Assembly (NCBI GenBank): GCA_016212045.1
Contig: JACRHO010000114.1
Span: 1 to 41,005 of the forward strand
Length of the DNA stretch: 41,005 nt
DNA from: Candidatus Omnitrophota bacterium
GTDB lineage: Bacteria; Omnitrophota; Gorgyraeia; Gygaellales; Profunditerraquicolaceae
Direction of reading: 5' to 3'
Position 1 is the first letter of the stretch, and each line of letters begins with the position of its first letter. Positions 15,229 through 24,573 of this stretch are shown here, in pieces. Made by a program: the position numbers and the translations under genes. The notes under the pieces were generated by a model. It was not told where the DNA came from, did not search any database, and saw only the letters and a list, made by a program, of their open reading frames with translations.

Positions 15229-16835
15229 TTCTTCTTACCCAATTCATTTTTTATACATTTGACTCTTCCGTTGGATAAAACATATTTCTTCTTGCATATA
15301 CTACAGGTGCTCTTATTCTGTTTAAACTGTAGTTTATTTGCGCAAATACACATCCACCCTTTTATCTTCGCAGGATTACCGTAAACAAGGGCAAAGGCAG
15401 GCACATCTTTTGTCACTACAGCTCCTGCGCCGACAAAGGCATATTCGCCAATAGTCCTGCCGCAGATAACCGTTGCATTCGCGCCTAAAGTAGCGCCTTT
15501 TTTAATCTGCGTCGATTTATATTCATGCTTTCGGCTGATATAACTTCTGGGGTTTATAACATTGGTAAAAACAACGGATGGTCCGCAAAAGACATCATCC
15601 TCTATTTTTACTGCGTCGTATATAGAGACATTATTTTGTATCTTAACATTATCGCCGACCACAGCTTTGGAGCCGATAAATACATTCTGCCCGATATTAC
15701 AATTCCTACCTATCTTGGCTCCGGGCATAATATGAGAATAATACCAGATCTTGGTGCCTTTACCTATTTTACTCGGTTGCTCAACACAGCTTGAGGGATG
15801 AACGTAATATGTTGATTTGGATGATAGATAATGAGGCGCATGTTCTAAAACAAACACTCTGCCATTTTCCTCTAGCGACATCTGGCAGGCCTGCAATATC
15901 TTCAATGTATCTATTGCGTTTTCACCGCTGGTGCGGGGTTTTTCTCTCTTTAATATGCATTCTAGAAAATGCTGCATTTCTAACAACAATGGCTCAGAAT
16001 TATCAAGTTCTATATTTTCGGCATTTTTTCTTTCCGCTACAGGCATATTTCCCACCCAATTAATTTCGTGGTTAAATAGCTGAAGTTTATTACCAATAGC
16101 AATATCATCAAACACTGCCATCTTACTATTTCCTACTACAACTAATTTCTGTTCTTTGTAAGGATGGAGCCAGCTTACGAATATGTGGGCCTTTACGCCG
16201 CTGGTGAAATTAAGGTTGCTTACGGTTACATCAGCAATACCTTTATTCAGGTAGCTACCGCCGCAGGCTGATACGCTTTCCGGCATTTCCCCCAGAAGGT
16301 GAAGGATTACAGAGATATCATGCGGCGCAAAACTCCACAGTATATTCTCCTCCCGCCTTATCTTGCCAAGGTTTAGGCGATTAGAATAAATATAATTAAT
16401 TTTGCCTAACTTTCCCATATCTATTAGTTCTTTAAGTTTGGAAATTGCAGGATGATACCTAAGCAAATGCCCCACCATTAAAATATTGGCATTTTTACTA
16501 GTTAATTTGACAAGCTCTCGACCCTGTTCAACTGCCATTGCCAAGGGTTTCTCTACAAATACATCTTTACCGCAGGAGAGTGCCTCTTTGGTTAAAAGAT
16601 AATGCGACTCCGGGTTAGTTGATATTGCTACGGCGTCAATGTTTGCGTTCTTTAATATATCTCTATATGAAGTTGTATACTTTAAGTGCGGATACAATTC
16701 TTTCGTGGCTTTCAAAATATTAGGATTCAAATCACAAATGCTAACCAAAACTTTTAGATCATTAAGAACCCTAACCAAATTCCTACCCCAATAACCCGCA
16801 CCTACGACTGCTACGTTGATATTTTTTTTAGCCAT
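15201..16835 (-). CDS. Fusion of Gfo/Idh/MocA dehydrogenase (WbpB-like) and N-acetyltransferase (WbpD-like)
   Basis: This 544-residue protein joins two enzymes. Residues 1 to about 330 are a Gfo/Idh/MocA oxidoreductase with VGAGYWG (11-17), EKP (95-97, catalytic lysine) and HD...H (172-179). Residues about 345-500 are hexapeptide repeats with DDVFCGPSVVFTNVINPR (413-430), the signature of WbpD/WlbB acetyltransferases. A tail with CxC (496, 498), CxxC (511, 514) and Cys527, Cys537 may bind zinc. In P. aeruginosa, WbpB oxidises C3 of UDP-GlcNAcA, WbpE aminates and WbpD acetylates; here the first and third steps are in one chain and aminotransferase genes lie upstream. A 2,3-diacetamido uronic acid is the likely product, and possibly the substrate of the WbpG-type amidotransferase. 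Confidence 0.9.
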   Translation of the reverse strand: MAKKNINVAVVGAGYWGRNLVRVLNDLKVLVSICDLNPNILKATKELYPHLKYTTSYRDILKNANIDAVAISTNPESHYLLTKEALSCGKDVFVEKPLAMAVEQGRELVKLTSKNANILMVGHLLRYHPAISKLKELIDMGKLGKINYIYSNRLNLGKIRREENILWSFAPHDISVILHLLGEMPESVSACGGSYLNKGIADVTVSNLNFTSGVKAHIFVSWLHPYKEQKLVVVGNSKMAVFDDIAIGNKLQLFNHEINWVGNMPVAERKNAENIELDNSEPLLLEMQHFLECILKREKPRTSGENAIDTLKILQACQMSLEENGRVFVLEHAPHYLSSKSTYYVHPSSCVEQPSKIGKGTKIWYYSHIMPGAKIGRNCNIGQNVFIGSKAVVGDNVKIQNNVSIYDAVKIEDDVFCGPSVVFTNVINPRSYISRKHEYKSTQIKKGATLGANATVICGRTIGEYAFVGAGAVVTKDVPAFALVYGNPAKIKGWMCICANKLQFKQNKSTCSICKKKYVLSNGRVKCIKNELGKKKCQRIILSA

Positions 16836-17527
16836 TGTTTTACCTCATATATAATACGCCTTAAAGGCGACTGGATATTTGAACGGGATAAACCGGCATT
16901 TTTAAATGCTGGCAAATTGCTAAGGTAAATATAATAGTAGTTTATATCCACTGCATTATTTTTTGTTTTTACTATTAAATCATTTCCGGATTTAATGGCA
17001 GAAATATCTATCATTGTGGCGCTTTTTGCGTCTTGAAAATAAACGCCATGATATGGATCAAAGATATACCATCTGCCTTTTAATTTTGCAAAAGAAAAGG
17101 GAATTCTTTTCTTTCCATCGATACTATATACCCAAGTAAAAAAAGCAGGTATGCCTGCATAGTTACAAAGCGTCGCAAATACATCGCAAGATTGATCTTT
17201 TGAGCCATAGCCGCGAATGATTATATTTAAAACATGGTCATCTATAAGAGGAAAACCCTCTGGGACTCTCATCACGCTGGCATAAGTCCAATCAAGCAAT
17301 GCCAGCGCCTTCTTTTCGTCGCTATCGTATCCAGATGTAACTTCTTTAGCGATCTTTCTGTAATGATAATCTCGGTCAAAAAACTCTATGATTTTAATAT
17401 AGAGAGGCATGCTTATGGTTCTGATTTCGCCATTAATACCCTGCTTAGATGTTACGGGAAAGAAAATAATAATCGATACTGTTATTAAACTTAGGGCAAC
17501 TATAAAAATATTTCTATATAATTTCAT
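16811..17527 (-). CDS. Membrane-anchored transglutaminase-like protein, catalytic His not seen
   Basis: The product (238 residues from ATG 17527) has an N-terminal membrane anchor (about residues 6-24) and an outer domain resembling the transglutaminase-like fold. Cys114 in KDQSCDVFATL and Asp157 in GRWYIFDPYHG match the catalytic Cys and Asp. The usual His-Ala-Trp strand before GRW reads IPFSFAKLK here, so the catalytic His is missing from its normal place; His160 lies just after the Asp. It may be a non-catalytic binder or a variant hydrolase. A TTG start at 17539 would add four residues; I prefer the ATG because it puts the anchor at the very N-terminus. Its end overlaps the next gene by 25 bases. 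Role in the glycan pathway is unknown. Confidence 0.65.
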   Translation of the reverse strand: MKLYRNIFIVALSLITVSIIIFFPVTSKQGINGEIRTISMPLYIKIIEFFDRDYHYRKIAKEVTSGYDSDEKKALALLDWTYASVMRVPEGFPLIDDHVLNIIIRGYGSKDQSCDVFATLCNYAGIPAFFTWVYSIDGKKRIPFSFAKLKGRWYIFDPYHGVYFQDAKSATMIDISAIKSGNDLIVKTKNNAVDINYYYIYLSNLPAFKNAGLSRSNIQSPLRRIIYEVKQWLKKIST

Positions 17528-17531
17528 AAAT

Positions 17532-19097
17532 CTAACCAAAGTTCCTCTTTAAATACATTTTAAAATGGCTGCGGAAACGCAACCAATCCCCTGAAAAAAT
17601 CATTTTAAGTGCATTAAAAGTAAGGTAGGCAATCTTAAACTTTGAGCTACTAAAACTATGGATATCATAGGTAAACGTCTTCAATAAAAATGTTAAATAT
17701 GCAGGGTGCTTTTTAAGGAACTTATTTTGGCTTAATTTAAGTATAAGCCCTTTGGGGAAATATCTCTTTTTTGCCATATAATAAAGATTATCCCAGAATA
17801 GATTGTCTTCATTGCGGGAATAATCTAATGTGGTCGTCCATCTGTGCAGAGATTGTTGCTTTTTGTCTTCTACGTCGTTTATGCTAATAAGGCCATTTTC
17901 TAAAGCTAATTTAGTTAATTCTGTCTCTGGAAAATAAGTAAGGCTATGGGTATGCAACTGGAAAGGCCTGGGCAATTTAAGCAACAACTGCAGAGTTTCC
18001 ATTCTGTCGGTTTCTTTTTCAAAAGGATTATCCAGTAATATGTCGTATGAAACGTTAATGTCATAGTACTTAAAGATATTCGCGGCATCTATAATTTTCG
18101 CATTAGAAGTAGACCGCCTAAAAAATACATCTCTTATAAATTTTGAACCACTCTGTATACCCATGGTCACATCCTTCAGGCCAGTTGCTTTCAGTAACCG
18201 CAACGTATACTCATCGGCATAATTTGGATGTACATAGCAGAAAAAAGGTGTCCCTATAAGTTTACGATATTTAAAACTGAAATCCTCAAGCCAGGACTTA
18301 TCCATAGAAAAAATATCGTCATAAAAATATATGTAACTTATGGATTTAAATGTCTTCTTGGCTAATTTTAATTCTGCGAGAACATTCTCTACGCTCCTTC
18401 TTCTTACGTATCTTCCTAAGCCGTGGTATATTTTTCTATATGTACTATTGCAGCAATAACTGCATGAAAAGGGACAGCCGCGTGAAGTCATTATATCGTA
18501 TTCAGATCTCTCTTCCACGAGAGGCATCTTTAATATCTTGCCTCGCTCAATCAGATATTTATTCTCATTAGTAAAGTCTGCAAAAGGAACGCTATCAAGG
18601 TTATCTATCAGCCGGGATAATCTATTTTTTATTATTCGGCCATTTTTCTTAACCCAAAGATTATCTACATCGCTATAGTCAGCATCTGCGGATATTTTTT
18701 TAGCAAGTTCTGTAATTGCTCTTTCCCCCTCACCTATGCACACTAAATCAGCGTGTCCCAAAGATTGTTCTGGATGAATAGTAGGATGTGTCCCGCCCCA
18801 TAAAGTTAAAACACCCAATTCGTCTTTTACTTTTTTGGTTATTTCTGCTGCTAATTTAAACATAGTGGACCTAAGGCTTACAGCTACAAGCGAAGGACGA
18901 ATATCTTTAACTAAATTTATCAGCGTATCAATTTCATCTTCGCTTGCTTTATCCATCGTATTATTGGGGTTTGCTAATTTAAAGAAGATGGAGGTAGTAT
19001 TTATATTATTCGAATTTAATACAGAATGAAGCGTCCTAACCCCTAATGCATTCCAGTCATATAAGGCTATTAATATAATTTTAAAATCGGTATTCAT
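17532..19097 (-). CDS. Cobalamin-binding-type radical SAM protein
   Basis: A 521-residue protein with an N-terminal B12-like fold and a radical SAM core whose cluster cysteines are Cys208, Cys212 and Cys215 in TSRGCPFSCSYC. The B12 part has VAVSLRS and LWGGTHPT but no DxHxxG motif. Later segments such as LLKATGLKDVTMGIQSGS are standard for the radical SAM barrel. The C-terminal 150 residues are rich in lysine and aromatic residues. The start overlaps the stop of the upstream aminotransferase gene by 4 bases (ATGA). It belongs to the same broad family as the other three here but is clearly diverged. Reaction unknown. Confidence 0.85.
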   Translation of the reverse strand: MNTDFKIILIALYDWNALGVRTLHSVLNSNNINTTSIFFKLANPNNTMDKASEDEIDTLINLVKDIRPSLVAVSLRSTMFKLAAEITKKVKDELGVLTLWGGTHPTIHPEQSLGHADLVCIGEGERAITELAKKISADADYSDVDNLWVKKNGRIIKNRLSRLIDNLDSVPFADFTNENKYLIERGKILKMPLVEERSEYDIMTSRGCPFSCSYCCNSTYRKIYHGLGRYVRRRSVENVLAELKLAKKTFKSISYIYFYDDIFSMDKSWLEDFSFKYRKLIGTPFFCYVHPNYADEYTLRLLKATGLKDVTMGIQSGSKFIRDVFFRRSTSNAKIIDAANIFKYYDINVSYDILLDNPFEKETDRMETLQLLLKLPRPFQLHTHSLTYFPETELTKLALENGLISINDVEDKKQQSLHRWTTTLDYSRNEDNLFWDNLYYMAKKRYFPKGLILKLSQNKFLKKHPAYLTFLLKTFTYDIHSFSSSKFKIAYLTFNALKMIFSGDWLRFRSHFKMYLKRNFG

Positions 19098-20236
19098 AGT
19101 TTATGCATTAAGTTAGCAAAACTATAAACGGCATTGATTACCCTATTTATTTCAGAATTTTTTAGGTCAGGATACAGAGGCAAGGTAATTATTTTTCTAT
19201 ATACTTCTTCGGTAACCGGTAAATAAGTTCTGTATGGCTCATATATGCAATAAAAGTGGTTGGGAAAATAATGGACGCCTGCCGATATACCTTTCGCTGC
19301 CAAGTAGTTTATTAATCTGTCTCTAAATTCATACGGCACCCTGATTACATAAAGATGATAAGCGCTCTTTACGTAAGGTTTCTCTCTAGTAAGAGTTATC
19401 CATTCAATCTTATTAAAGGCATTATTATAAATGGAGATAATTTGCCGACGGCGTTGATTCAATTTTTCTAATTTGCTTAATTGTACCAGCCCTATTGCAG
19501 AATGAATATCGTCTAAATGTTCTTTGAAACCAATCTCATCAACAGTGTATTGCCAGGAGTATTTCTTCTTTCCTTTAGCCCTATCCCAGGTGGTCCGGTT
19601 TATACCCATCCAGCGTAATCTCTGCAATCTCTCGGCGAATTTTTTATTATTAGTCGTAATCATCCCGCCTTCTCCCACGCTTAAGTTCTTGACTGCGTGA
19701 AAACTGAAACAGGTCAGATCTCCAAATGTACCGATGCGCCTGCCTTTGTATTGCGCGCCGCAGGCATGAGCTGCGTCTTCTACAAGATAAATTTTCCTGT
19801 CTTTGACAATATCTATAATCTCATCTAAATCCGCAGGATGCCCGCCATAATGCACAGGCAGAATAACTTTTGTTCTGGGGGTAAGCTTCCTTTTGATATC
19901 CCCTATATCCAATGTTAAAGTATCTTGCTCTATATCGGCAAAAACAGGCCTGGCATTATTATATATAATTGCGTGGTTTGTCGAGACAAAAGTCAAGGCA
20001 GTGGTAATTACTTCGTCTTGCGGCCTTAAATCTAACACCTTTAATGCCAAATGTAAGGCCGCGGTCCCTGAGTTTACACCGACAGCATATTTTACTCCAA
20101 TATAATCGGCAAATTTCTCTTCAAATTCTTGAGTTTTAGGACCAAGACCAATCCAGCCAGAAAAAAGAGCGTCCCTGACTGCTCTTACTTCCTTATTGTC
20201 CATCGACGGTTTAAATAACGGTATAATTCTTCCCAT
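19094..20236 (-). CDS. DegT-family sugar aminotransferase (WbpE-like candidate)
   Basis: A 380-residue PLP enzyme with Lys183 in FSFHAVKNLSVGEGG as the PLP lysine, Asp154 in YLVEDAAHACGA, and GVNSGTAALHL for the phosphate. It matches the aminotransferases that act on 3- or 4-keto nucleotide sugars. With the WbpB/WbpD fusion two genes downstream, it is a good candidate for the middle step that aminates C3, but its paralog at 21346-22461 is an equal candidate. The two paralogs share length, an insert of the form WDRAKGKKKYSW / WQRYKNKRSW, and many residues. The ATG lies directly after the stop of the GT4 gene. Confidence 0.9.
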   Translation of the reverse strand: MGRIIPLFKPSMDNKEVRAVRDALFSGWIGLGPKTQEFEEKFADYIGVKYAVGVNSGTAALHLALKVLDLRPQDEVITTALTFVSTNHAIIYNNARPVFADIEQDTLTLDIGDIKRKLTPRTKVILPVHYGGHPADLDEIIDIVKDRKIYLVEDAAHACGAQYKGRRIGTFGDLTCFSFHAVKNLSVGEGGMITTNNKKFAERLQRLRWMGINRTTWDRAKGKKKYSWQYTVDEIGFKEHLDDIHSAIGLVQLSKLEKLNQRRRQIISIYNNAFNKIEWITLTREKPYVKSAYHLYVIRVPYEFRDRLINYLAAKGISAGVHYFPNHFYCIYEPYRTYLPVTEEVYRKIITLPLYPDLKNSEINRVINAVYSFANLMHKL

Positions 20237-21349
20237 CTAACCTCCAAAATATCTTTCTAACAATTCCTTAAAACGCGGGGCATTAACTTTAACTGAAAAC
20301 CGCTCCTCTATAGTCCTTCTGGCATTCGCACCCATCCTTTGCCTAAACAGAGAGTCTTTGATTAGGTGCAATAACTTTTCGATCCATTCATCTTTTGAAT
20401 TGACTAAGAAGCCGTTTATTCCGTCATTAATTACTTCGGCATTAGTTTGGGTGTAAGAAACTACCGCGGGTATGCCTAGCGCCATATATTGCAGCATCTT
20501 GCAACCGAGCTTACCTTTTGTCCATTCATTATCCGGCATAGGCATAACCCCTATATCAAAACTCTGCAGATGCCCTACTTCTGTTTCAAGAACCCAATCA
20601 ACATTGGTTAAATCTACGCCTCTCAGTTTATACTGCCCGGCACCGATTAACTTAATCTTAATTTGGGATACCCTGGAGAGTTCTTTAAATATCTCATCCA
20701 ATATACCAAGGTAGATTGCTGTAGAAGGACTGCCAACCCAGCCAATCGTAATGTCTCTATTAACTTTTGTTTTTACAAAATAACGCTCGGTATCAATGGG
20801 CCCGGGAATAAGAAAGACATCCTGGCAATATTGCCGGACATAAGACCTGATGTATTCATTCTCCACGATCGCGAGCTTGCTTACTTTTAATATATTGGCG
20901 ACTTCCTGTGCTTTCGTACGCTCTTTAATGCGGCCAATCCAACTATTTTCTTTGGTATCGGGGATAAAAATAGCATCGTCTAAATCAAATATTATATTTT
21001 TATTTATATGTTTTAATAATTTCTCTAATCCAAATGGGAATGTTGTGCGCTGTAAAAATAATATCTTATATTGTGTTGCAAAAACTAGAATGGGGATAAA
21101 GCGAATTATCCTTTCGCAATTTATCCGCAGATAATATATTATTTTCCTTACGCCCTTAAATGTAGTAGAATTAATCATCTGCCTTGTAGTCGCATCGGAA
21201 ATTATGGAAAAAACTTTATATTTTATATTGTGCTCATTTAAATACGTCAGATACTGGTATATCCTATACCTAGTAGCGGCGACCCGGCTAGTGCCAAAGG
21301 GGATAAACAAAATAGTCAGATTAGGAGTTATATAGAATTTTTGATTCAT
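20237..21349 (-). CDS. GT4-like glycosyltransferase (GT-B fold)
   Basis: This 370-residue protein has a GT-B form: an N-terminal domain starting ILFIPFGTSRVAATRYRIYQYL, a linker with NIIFDLDDAIF, and a C-terminal domain with ITIGWVGSPSTAIYLG and KLGCKMLQYMALGIPAVVS in the donor site. The first glutamate of the GT4 EX7E motif is replaced in this segment, so either catalysis is by other residues or the alignment is shifted. It sits between two paralogous aminotransferases and overlaps the upstream one by 4 bases (ATGA). It probably adds one of the amino sugars to a lipid-linked chain in the cytoplasm; this is inference from context. Confidence 0.8.
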   Translation of the reverse strand: MNQKFYITPNLTILFIPFGTSRVAATRYRIYQYLTYLNEHNIKYKVFSIISDATTRQMINSTTFKGVRKIIYYLRINCERIIRFIPILVFATQYKILFLQRTTFPFGLEKLLKHINKNIIFDLDDAIFIPDTKENSWIGRIKERTKAQEVANILKVSKLAIVENEYIRSYVRQYCQDVFLIPGPIDTERYFVKTKVNRDITIGWVGSPSTAIYLGILDEIFKELSRVSQIKIKLIGAGQYKLRGVDLTNVDWVLETEVGHLQSFDIGVMPMPDNEWTKGKLGCKMLQYMALGIPAVVSYTQTNAEVINDGINGFLVNSKDEWIEKLLHLIKDSLFRQRMGANARRTIEERFSVKVNAPRFKELLERYFGG

Positions 21350-22461
21350 TTTTTCGCAAAGAATTTTTTCACCTGTTCAATAACAGTAGTTACGTCAGTT
21401 TGCGTCATATCAAAATATAAAGGCAAAGAAATAATTTCCTGCCAGACCATTTCCGTTACTGGCAGTTTTACCTTAAAGTCCTTAAATAACGGCTGGATAT
21501 GATTCGGAATATAATTAATCCCCGCTCCTACCCCGTTTTTATTAAGGTAATCCAGCAATTTGTCGCGTTTATTATTCTTGACTTTGATAACATAATTAAA
21601 CGGCGCGGTTTCTCTATAGTCTCTATAAAGAAGTTCAATCCCTGACATTCCTTTAAACGCATTATCGTATTCCCTGATGATCTGCCTTTTCTTCTCTAAT
21701 ACCCTATCTAATTTCTTAATCTGCGCAAGACCGATAGCTGCATTTATATTGCTCATATGATACCGAAAACCTGTGGTAACCACTTCGTAAACCCAGCTCC
21801 TCTTGTTTTTATACCTCTGCCATGTATCTTTATCAATGCCTAAAATTCTTTTGCGCATAATCTCAGCGGCTAAATCTTCATCATTTACGACTACCGCCCC
21901 TCCCTCCCCACAGGTTAAATTTTTGATGGGGTCAAAACTAAAACAGGTAATATCTCCAAATGCACCAATTCTTTTTCCTTTGTAGCTGGAACCAAAGGCG
22001 TGAGCAGCGTCTTCCACGATACGGACACTGGAATTCTTTGCTATATCCAATAAGGCCTCCATATCGCAAGGCAACCCCCCATAATGAACTGGCATAATAA
22101 CTTTTGTCCTTGAGGTAATGCGTCTTTTTACGTCTTCTATATCCATATTTAAAGTATTCGGGTCTATATCACAGAAAACAGGCCTTGCCCCAGCAGCAAT
22201 AATAGTTTGAATACTAGCCACAAATGTCAAAGAAGGAACAATAACTTCATCTGTGGTCTCTAAATTTAAAGCATCTAAAGCAATGTGTAGAGCAGAAGTA
22301 CCGGTGTTGACGGCAATGATATATTTTACTCCCAGGTAACCCTTAATGGCATTTTCAAATTCAAAAACCACCGAACCCATACCTAACCAGCCAGAAGCAA
22401 ATACCTTTTTTATTTCAGTTAATTCGTCTTCGCCTATTGACGGCCTTGCTATAGGAATCAT
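21346..22461 (-). CDS. DegT-family sugar aminotransferase, paralog of the 19094-20236 gene
   Basis: A 371-residue PLP enzyme. Lys180 in FSFDPIKNLTCGEGG is the PLP lysine, Asp151 is in RIVEDAAHAFGS, and AVNTGTSALHI binds phosphate. All the usual residues are present. It is similar along the full length to the aminotransferase two genes downstream, with a GT4 gene between them, which looks like a duplication followed by specialisation. It could carry out the WbpE-type step for the 2,3-diacetamido uronic acid or make a second amino sugar. The ATG overlaps the stop of the methyltransferase gene by 1 base. Confidence 0.9.
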   Translation of the reverse strand: MIPIARPSIGEDELTEIKKVFASGWLGMGSVVFEFENAIKGYLGVKYIIAVNTGTSALHIALDALNLETTDEVIVPSLTFVASIQTIIAAGARPVFCDIDPNTLNMDIEDVKRRITSRTKVIMPVHYGGLPCDMEALLDIAKNSSVRIVEDAAHAFGSSYKGKRIGAFGDITCFSFDPIKNLTCGEGGAVVVNDEDLAAEIMRKRILGIDKDTWQRYKNKRSWVYEVVTTGFRYHMSNINAAIGLAQIKKLDRVLEKKRQIIREYDNAFKGMSGIELLYRDYRETAPFNYVIKVKNNKRDKLLDYLNKNGVGAGINYIPNHIQPLFKDFKVKLPVTEMVWQEIISLPLYFDMTQTDVTTVIEQVKKFFAKK

Positions 22462-23402
22462 TATTTTACTCCTAACGCTATCAAAATATCTCCTTTATTA
22501 ATCAGAGTGAATATTTGTGCTAATAAGTTCAGGGTAGTATTCTGGAACCAATTTGTTTTGTTTTGGATCCTAAACCCGCGCAGTCCAATGCTAAAAATAA
22601 AAAATCTTATGGCATTAAAACCATTTAATTCGCACAATAACTTAAGAGAAGAGGTATTGTAACCATAGCAATGATAAGGATAATGCAGTGGAGAAAGATG
22701 CGCAGACCAATTTTTTCCCTTTAGCCGATAATAAATATTGATTGCCTGTAAGAGGAGGCTATCCATATTAGGAACTTCTATAAAAAGCAGACCTCCATTT
22801 TTTAGAACCTTCTTTATGCGCACCAACAACTCGTGCGGATTTTCAATATGCTCTAATACCATATTTAATGTAACAACGTCAAAATAGTCGTAGGGAAAAT
22901 TTGCTTCTTCCAGGGTTACATTCTGAATATCCAGATTATATTTATCCGCAGCATAATGGGCGAAATTCTGCGCAGGCTCTACGCCAAATGCCTCCCAGCC
23001 GCGTTTTTTAGCCAAAGCCAAAAATTCTCCTTTCCCAGACCCGATATCAAGGATCCTGCCTCTTTTCCCAGTAACTCTTTCAATTATATTTAAATTACGG
23101 GTAAATATCCTTAAGGGGTCTTCTTCACAGACAGATGCCCGATACTTTTCTGGCTCGTTATAAAAACCTAGCGTTACATCTTCAGGAATAACAATATAGG
23201 GATTCGTATAAACAAAACCACAGTTTCGGCATCTGACTATATTAGTAACTATGTGTTCGTCTTCCGAAGATAATAAAGGCGCATCGTTATATTCTAAATT
23301 TCCCCTGATGCCTAAGAATTTTGTCGTGTTACAGCCACAAACCTTACAAGTAATGTATCTGGTGTTGTATTGCATTTCCAAGCCTTGAGTAAATGTCTCC
23401 AT
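22461..23402 (-). CDS. SAM-dependent methyltransferase with N-terminal zinc-finger-like region
   Basis: The 313-residue protein begins with a cysteine-rich part (Cys19, Cys22, Cys58, Cys61 in CKVC and CRNC) that probably binds zinc, followed by a methyltransferase core with GRILDIGSGKGEFL (116-128) and DVVTLNMVLEHIENP. A C-terminal region of about 90 residues follows. The arrangement is like the class I methyltransferases common in O-antigen and nucleotide-sugar loci, including those acting on deoxysugars. ATG 23402 and ATG 23375 (Met10) are both possible; both lie inside the upstream GT4 gene, by 59 or 32 bases. AAGG lies about 7 bases before the second one, so it may be the true start. Acceptor unknown. 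Confidence 0.82.
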   Translation of the reverse strand: METFTQGLEMQYNTRYITCKVCGCNTTKFLGIRGNLEYNDAPLLSSEDEHIVTNIVRCRNCGFVYTNPYIVIPEDVTLGFYNEPEKYRASVCEEDPLRIFTRNLNIIERVTGKRGRILDIGSGKGEFLALAKKRGWEAFGVEPAQNFAHYAADKYNLDIQNVTLEEANFPYDYFDVVTLNMVLEHIENPHELLVRIKKVLKNGGLLFIEVPNMDSLLLQAINIYYRLKGKNWSAHLSPLHYPYHCYGYNTSSLKLLCELNGFNAIRFFIFSIGLRGFRIQNKTNWFQNTTLNLLAQIFTLINKGDILIALGVK

Positions 23403-24573
23403 ACTTTTCTATGCCCACCTGCAAAGAAAATCTTGACTCGGCAAGCCTACGGCACCTTGATTCTAATCCTTTATCTTCTTTTAATTTCAATAATTCTAAA
23501 AATGTGCGTTTATATTCTTCTTCCTTAAAATCATTAACTATGACTCCTACTTTGTGTTCTAAAATAATCTTTTCTATATCTCCGATCCCTTTACCACTCA
23601 CAACGGGTATGGCGCAACTTAAAAACTCTGCAAATTTGGTAGGAAAACAGGCTCTTTTAGAAAAGCCCAACGAAATAAATATAATGCCTGCATCTACAAG
23701 CAAAAGGTGTTCCGGAATCTTTTCAAAAGAGACCGCCTTGATAGTAATATCTCTTATAGCAATGCCCTTTTGCGAAATTAATCTTAAAATTTCTTCCCTT
23801 GGTGAATGTGTCAAGATTAAAAAATGTACATTAGAATTAACCTGTTTTGCGGCTTTAAAATAATCCAGCATTTCACCCTTCATATACCATGTCTCTAATG
23901 AACCTACATGCGCAAATACGAATTTACCGTCTAGATTATTCTTTCTTTTTAGCGCCATCCTTGTATTTAAGTCTGTTTTAAAGATATCTGTATCTGCGCA
24001 ACAGGGAATGGTAATGATATTACCAGAACCCCTCCTATGATTTCTAACTACAGAGTTTGCATATTCTGTCAATACGACTATTTCATCGGCGTGCTTAATG
24101 AATTCTTTCTCGAATGATTTAGCAACCCGATATATGATACTCTTCTTATCCCAGTGTCCGCATTCTGCTTTCTCATCTGCCCAAAAACCGCGCATATCAA
24201 AAATAAACTTAAGCCTGAATATCCGTTTTAGAAATAATGTAATTAAGCTGGGTACATATCCGCGGGCATGAACTATATCTAATTTTTCTATTTTGATAAG
24301 CATAAAGCTTAGCGTAAACCCCATAGTTACATCAAGAATAGTGGAAAGCACTGCCGGTTTTTTATGATATGGCAAACTGATCCATTTAATATTAAAATCT
24401 TCTAAGTCTTTTTTAAGCTGGCTCTCTTTTGTTTTATCTGTAAAATATTTTTTATCGAAAGTAAGTAAAACGAAACGTATCCCCCTTTTACTTAGTTCTT
24501 TAAGGTAAGGGATAATCTGGGATTGGCCTAACGGCTCAAGCAGCCCATCATAAGATATATATAAGGCTTTCAT
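23344..24573 (-). CDS. GT4-family glycosyltransferase
   Basis: A 409-residue GT-B enzyme. The N-terminal half begins ALYISYDGLLEPLGQSQIIPYL, has VHARGYVPSLI and FDMRGFWADEK, and the C-terminal half has FVFAHVGSLETWYMKGEML and a FPTKFAEFLSCAIPVVSG donor-site segment. These are typical of GT4 enzymes that use a nucleotide sugar. It should act at the cytoplasmic face of the membrane. Start overlaps the upstream GT-C gene by 4 bases (ATGA) and its end lies inside the methyltransferase gene, so the three are tightly coupled. Sugar specificity cannot be read from the sequence. Confidence 0.87.
   Translation of the reverse strand: MKALYISYDGLLEPLGQSQIIPYLKELSKRGIRFVLLTFDKKYFTDKTKESQLKKDLEDFNIKWISLPYHKKPAVLSTILDVTMGFTLSFMLIKIEKLDIVHARGYVPSLITLFLKRIFRLKFIFDMRGFWADEKAECGHWDKKSIIYRVAKSFEKEFIKHADEIVVLTEYANSVVRNHRRGSGNIITIPCCADTDIFKTDLNTRMALKRKNNLDGKFVFAHVGSLETWYMKGEMLDYFKAAKQVNSNVHFLILTHSPREEILRLISQKGIAIRDITIKAVSFEKIPEHLLLVDAGIIFISLGFSKRACFPTKFAEFLSCAIPVVSGKGIGDIEKIILEHKVGVIVNDFKEEEYKRTFLELLKLKEDKGLESRCRRLAESRFSLQVGIEKYGDIYSRLGNAIQHQIHYL

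Noticed and set aside
23393..23863. Longest plus-strand reading frame (156 codons)
   Set aside because: It lies wholly antisense to a clear GT4 gene and a methyltransferase start, has no recognisable domain and no upstream signal. The other plus-strand frames are likewise shadows of minus-strand genes.
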